Assembly (NCBI GenBank): GCA_020853515.1
Contig: JADYYU010000122.1
Location: forward strand, 1-9,133
Direction of reading: 5' to 3'
Length of the DNA: 9,133 bases
DNA from: Chitinophagaceae bacterium
GTDB taxonomy: Bacteria > Bacteroidota > Bacteroidia > Chitinophagales > Chitinophagaceae
Shown here: positions 6,893 through 9,133 of the stretch, in pieces
How the letters are laid out: every line of letters starts with the position of its first letter
How positions within the stretch are numbered: the stretch's first letter is position 1
Notes under the pieces: generated by a model
Told to the model about the DNA's origin: nothing
Databases searched by the model: none
The model's input: only the letters and a program-made list of their open reading frames with translations
Translations under genes and position numbers: made by a program

Positions 6893-7678
6893 ATGAATGA
6901 TTTACTTAAAAATACCTTGCTGAGAGCCATCCATGAAGGAGCTGATATACTCAGACATTATTTTGAAGGTTCTTTTGAAATCAAAAGCAAAGACACGCTC
7001 AATAATCTGGTAACGGAAGTAGATAAAAAGGCCGAGGATGCGATCATCAATGTGATAAGGGGTGAATTTCCGGCGCATTTTATTTTGAGTGAAGAAGTGG
7101 GCGAACTCAGTACAGAATCGAATTATAAATGGATCATCGATCCGATCGACGGCACGGTAAATTTTGCCCATGGCATTCCTATCTGCTGTATCAGTATTGG
7201 TCTTGAACTCGATGGGGTGATCATCATGGGGGCGGTGTTCAATCCCTTTATGAATGAATTGTTTTTTGCAGAGAAAGGGAAGGGTGCGTTTTTAAATAAT
7301 AAGCCGCTCAAAGTTTCTGTCAACGAGCAGCTCGAAAGTGCCTGCCTGGTGACCGGTTTTCCGTATAAGTGGGCAACGGTAGAGGCCGATCCGATCTCTG
7401 TTTTTGAACGCTTTATACGCATGGGTTTGCCGGTGCGACGGCTGGGCAGTGCAGCCATTGACCTTTGCTGGGTGGCTGCAGGGCGCTTCGACGGATTTTG
7501 GGAATACAATCTCAACCCCTGGGATATTGCAGCAGGTTATCTGATCATAGAAGAAGCCGGCGGACGTATCAGTAATTTTAAAGGGGAGCCTTACAGTGTG
7601 TACGATAAAGAAACCCTGGCAACCAATGGCAGTATTCATGAGCAGATGCTGCAGATCATAGCCAATCAGCCTGAATAG
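6893..7678 (+). CDS. Inositol monophosphatase family enzyme (SuhB-like)
   Basis: This is a cytoplasmic, Mg2+-dependent sugar- or inositol-phosphate phosphatase of the inositol monophosphatase family; 261 residues is the standard length. The metal-binding residues are all visible: E67-E68 in SEEVG, the signature DPIDGTVNF (83-91, with D83 and D86), and D211 in the C-terminal signature PWDIAAGYLIIEEAGG (209-224). GDxxxxxDxxxE-like N-terminal elements are represented by LVTEVDKKAE (39-48). From family knowledge the substrate may be myo-inositol-1-phosphate, another sugar phosphate or, less likely, 3'-phosphoadenosine 5'-phosphate; the sequence does not decide. The ATG at 6893 is chosen because it gives a normal-length N-terminus. 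The upstream bases are A-rich with no Shine-Dalgarno. It diverges from the glycosyltransferase gene and converges on the HipT-like gene with only 11 bp between stop codons and no visible terminator. Confidence 0.94.
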   Translation: MNDLLKNTLLRAIHEGADILRHYFEGSFEIKSKDTLNNLVTEVDKKAEDAIINVIRGEFPAHFILSEEVGELSTESNYKWIIDPIDGTVNFAHGIPICCISIGLELDGVIIMGAVFNPFMNELFFAEKGKGAFLNNKPLKVSVNEQLESACLVTGFPYKWATVEADPISVFERFIRMGLPVRRLGSAAIDLCWVAAGRFDGFWEYNLNPWDIAAGYLIIEEAGGRISNFKGEPYSVYDKETLATNGSIHEQMLQIIANQPE

Positions 7679-7689
7679 TAGTACGTCAC

Positions 7690-8736
7690 TTAGCGTTCGC
7701 CTGAAACCCTCAGCAAACGGGCGCATCGCTCCTGAAACATCAGCAGAAATTTTTCTTTGTATTCATCAGGCAAAAAACTTTGCAGTACTTTTTCTTTCAT
7801 GGGGCGTGTACAATAAAAAAAGTTTTCAAGTGTGGTGTCCAGCACTTTTTTAGATAAACCGCTTCTTTCGTAGGCACTTAAAAAATCTTCATATTTCAGC
7901 TTTTTCTTTTTGCCATTTAAGGTCAGCGCCAGTTCTTCAGTATCTGAAGGATTTACGAGTGCAGTAGCCAGCAGATCATAAGCCGGCGATAAGGTAAATC
8001 CATTCAACAAGGGATTTTCTATCAAAGAAAAATTCTTTAAATGCATATCAGCATTTCCGGTCAGAAAAGATAATATCACCAGCTCATAGAAGTTGCTGAC
8101 ATCCAGTAAAGGATTCACAGAATGAGTTAACAGTAATCTGGCTATCTGTTCGTGACTGCCTTTATACTTATCTTCAGTTAGCCGGCCACTGAGCTGACAC
8201 ATGTCTTCCATATGCAGCATGCCTTTGCGGCTTCGGTCGATTCGTTTGGTGAGATAACACAAGGTGGCATCACTCAGATAAACGAGGGTATGCGGTACGG
8301 TATTTAGTCCGCAGACTTCAGCCAGATGCATCGTCATATCTTCCATTTCAGGCAAATATTTATAATGCTCAGAAGGCGGCTTGAGGATATAGTCGCCGTA
8401 CAGACCAACAATGGTGAGCTTTTTGAGTGTATTGCGATCTTGTTTTCTATGCAGGCTCAACGATATTTTTGCCTGCACGCCGGTTACGGCCATTTTGCTA
8501 TGTATGACTTTTTCCGCCAGTTTTTCAAGGTCTGTATAGTGGTAATCGAGTAGGGGAGTTTCAAGTTGACCAAAGAATTTTTTGTTGCACGACTGATGAA
8601 AATGAGACTTCATATCGGCTAACGGCTCATAACAATACAGACATTTGTGTGATGTTGGCAGGTCACCTTCCTGAACAGTCCATAATACAGGTTCCTGCGC
8701 AGCATATTGATCATATTTTTTTTTATAGTTTTTCAT
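7690..8736 (-). CDS. HipT-like serine/threonine kinase toxin (HipA catalytic part) with N-terminal Cys motif
   Basis: This 348-residue protein is a HipA-family kinase lacking the usual N-subdomain, which is encoded by the gene just upstream. In characterised relatives the kinase phosphorylates an aminoacyl-tRNA synthetase (GltX for HipA, TrpS for E. coli HipT) and halts translation; the target here is unknown. The Gly-rich loop is MAVTGVQAKISL (82-93). The ATP-lysine region is GLYGDYILKPP (111-121), the catalytic loop GNADMHLKNFSL (227-238) with D230, and the Mg-binding segment LSPAYDLLAT (249-258) with D253. Residues 32-50 contain C32-x2-C35-x9-H45-x-H47-x2-C50, which could bind zinc; similar CLYCY starts are known to me from Bacteroidota HipA proteins. 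About 30 residues precede this motif. The ATG at 8736 is favoured because it lies 6 bp after the stop of the HipS-like gene. The C-terminus converges on the phosphatase gene. All catalytic residues are kept, so an active kinase is expected. Confidence 0.9.
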   Translation of the reverse strand: MKNYKKKYDQYAAQEPVLWTVQEGDLPTSHKCLYCYEPLADMKSHFHQSCNKKFFGQLETPLLDYHYTDLEKLAEKVIHSKMAVTGVQAKISLSLHRKQDRNTLKKLTIVGLYGDYILKPPSEHYKYLPEMEDMTMHLAEVCGLNTVPHTLVYLSDATLCYLTKRIDRSRKGMLHMEDMCQLSGRLTEDKYKGSHEQIARLLLTHSVNPLLDVSNFYELVILSFLTGNADMHLKNFSLIENPLLNGFTLSPAYDLLATALVNPSDTEELALTLNGKKKKLKYEDFLSAYERSGLSKKVLDTTLENFFYCTRPMKEKVLQSFLPDEYKEKFLLMFQERCARLLRVSGER

Positions 8737-8742
8737 TCTATG

Positions 8743-9054
8743 TTATTCGATGCTAACTGCGCCGATGCAGTTTTTGCAGCAAGCCATCAGTAAGCCCATC
8801 CGGTCTCTTTCATTTATTTTCCAGTTTTTCTCTGCAATATCCAGTAGCCATCCTTCGGGTATCAGTCCGTCAAAAAACGAAAACAATACCTTGCTTTCGT
8901 ATGGTTTTTCGCTGAGCGGCAATGTGAGGCTGACCGCCTTTGCATTGTCGGCCCTCAGATAGCTTTCATAGTATGTAAATGCATACCCGACGTCGGTTTC
9001 TTTCAGTTCGCCTGCCGGTATACCATGCATGGTTACTTTAGCCGTTCTGTTCAT
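8743..9054 (-). CDS. HipS-like protein: stand-alone HipA N-terminal subdomain
   Basis: These 103 residues match the N-terminal subdomain of HipA (the couple_hipA type). The sequence shows VTMHGIPAGELKE near the start (7-19), YAFTYYESYL (24-33), a PLSEKPY turn (46-52), the hallmark FFDGLIPEGWLLDIAE (60-75) and the closing DRMGLLMACC...IGAVSIE. In two-gene hipBA systems this piece is fused to the kinase; here it is a separate gene ahead of it, as in the E. coli HipBST system, where HipS is the antitoxin that restrains HipT. That role here is inferred from order and homology. The ATG at 9054 overlaps the upstream HipB-like gene by 17 bp in another frame, and the stop is 6 bp before the HipT-like start, so the three genes should form one transcript with coupled translation. 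Confidence 0.88.
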   Translation of the reverse strand: MNRTAKVTMHGIPAGELKETDVGYAFTYYESYLRADNAKAVSLTLPLSEKPYESKVLFSFFDGLIPEGWLLDIAEKNWKINERDRMGLLMACCKNCIGAVSIE

Positions 9055-9133
9055 CGTTCATTATTTTTGCTCTGTCCATTGCTACTGCACCCAAGGTGTA
9101 TCCAAAAAGTCGTAATACATCATTTATTTTATC
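9038..9133 (-). CDS. C-terminal tail of a probable HipB-like XRE-family regulator, start outside window
   Basis: A minus-strand frame enters at the right edge, runs 31 codons and stops with TAA at 9040-9038. It reads VLRLFGYTLGAVAMDRAK over most of its length. A short segment after a V-L-x-L-F-G-x-x-L-G pattern is usual at the C-terminus of HipB-type helix-turn-helix proteins, where the strand forms part of the dimer. The helix-turn-helix itself would lie beyond the window. It overlaps the HipS-like start by 17 bp (9038-9054). Position directly ahead of HipS- and HipT-like genes supports HipB, the DNA-binding autorepressor of the operon. The fragment is too short to be certain. Confidence 0.6.
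   Translation of the reverse strand, partial: DKINDVLRLFGYTLGAVAMDRAKIMNDEQNG

Noticed and set aside
7292..7726. A 144-codon minus-strand frame opposite the phosphatase gene and running into the HipT-like gene
   Set aside because: It overlaps the conserved phosphatase signatures on the other strand and the true end of the HipT-like gene in a different frame; no family resemblance.
1..9133. CRISPR array, insertion sequence, tRNA or rRNA gene
   Set aside because: I found no regularly spaced long repeats, no transposase-like protein, no terminal inverted repeats and no cloverleaf-like sequence; each long stretch is accounted for by coding genes.

Overview
The window looks like chromosomal DNA from a member of the Bacteroidota. 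The evidence is an outer-membrane TonB-dependent receptor with an N-terminal carboxypeptidase-regulatory-like domain, a histidyl-tRNA synthetase with this phylum's motif variants, TAnnTTTG-type -7 promoter boxes, AT-rich start regions without clear Shine-Dalgarno sequences, and a split HipA module with an N-terminal Cys motif. By eye the base composition is moderate (low forties % GC) and even across the genes. A Chitinophagales- or Sphingobacteriales-like host is a guess.

Layout from left to right. (1) 1-1178, minus: histidyl-tRNA synthetase hisS, start complete, C-terminal end cut by the window edge. (2) 1270-3555, plus: TonB-dependent receptor, divergent from hisS across 91 bp. (3) 3556-3764: convergent intergenic stretch with a terminator-like hairpin and three copies of ATTTTCAAAT. 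(4) 3765-4745, minus: moaA, first enzyme of molybdenum cofactor synthesis. (5) 4799-6724, minus: a 641-residue membrane protein that joins a family 2 glycosyltransferase to what looks like a shortened polyprenyl-phosphate sugar-phosphotransferase half. (6) 6725-6892: divergent control region with two opposed -7 boxes. (7) 6893-7678, plus: inositol monophosphatase family enzyme. (8) 7690-9133, minus: a three-gene HipBST-like toxin-antitoxin operon, made of the tail of a HipB-like regulator, a HipS-like HipA N-subdomain, and a HipT-like kinase carrying a CxxC...HxxC motif.

Most of the window is housekeeping or surface-related metabolism: tRNA charging, nutrient uptake, cofactor synthesis, envelope glycan synthesis and a phosphatase. 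These genes show no obvious joint pathway. Two parts deserve attention. One is the glycosyltransferase fusion, which keeps the two ends of a phosphoglycosyltransferase domain but appears to have lost its catalytic middle. The other is the split HipA operon, which differs from the well-known two-gene hipBA and has a variant Gly-rich loop. No tRNA, rRNA, CRISPR array, insertion sequence or origin was seen, and no gene-free stretch exceeds 300 bases.
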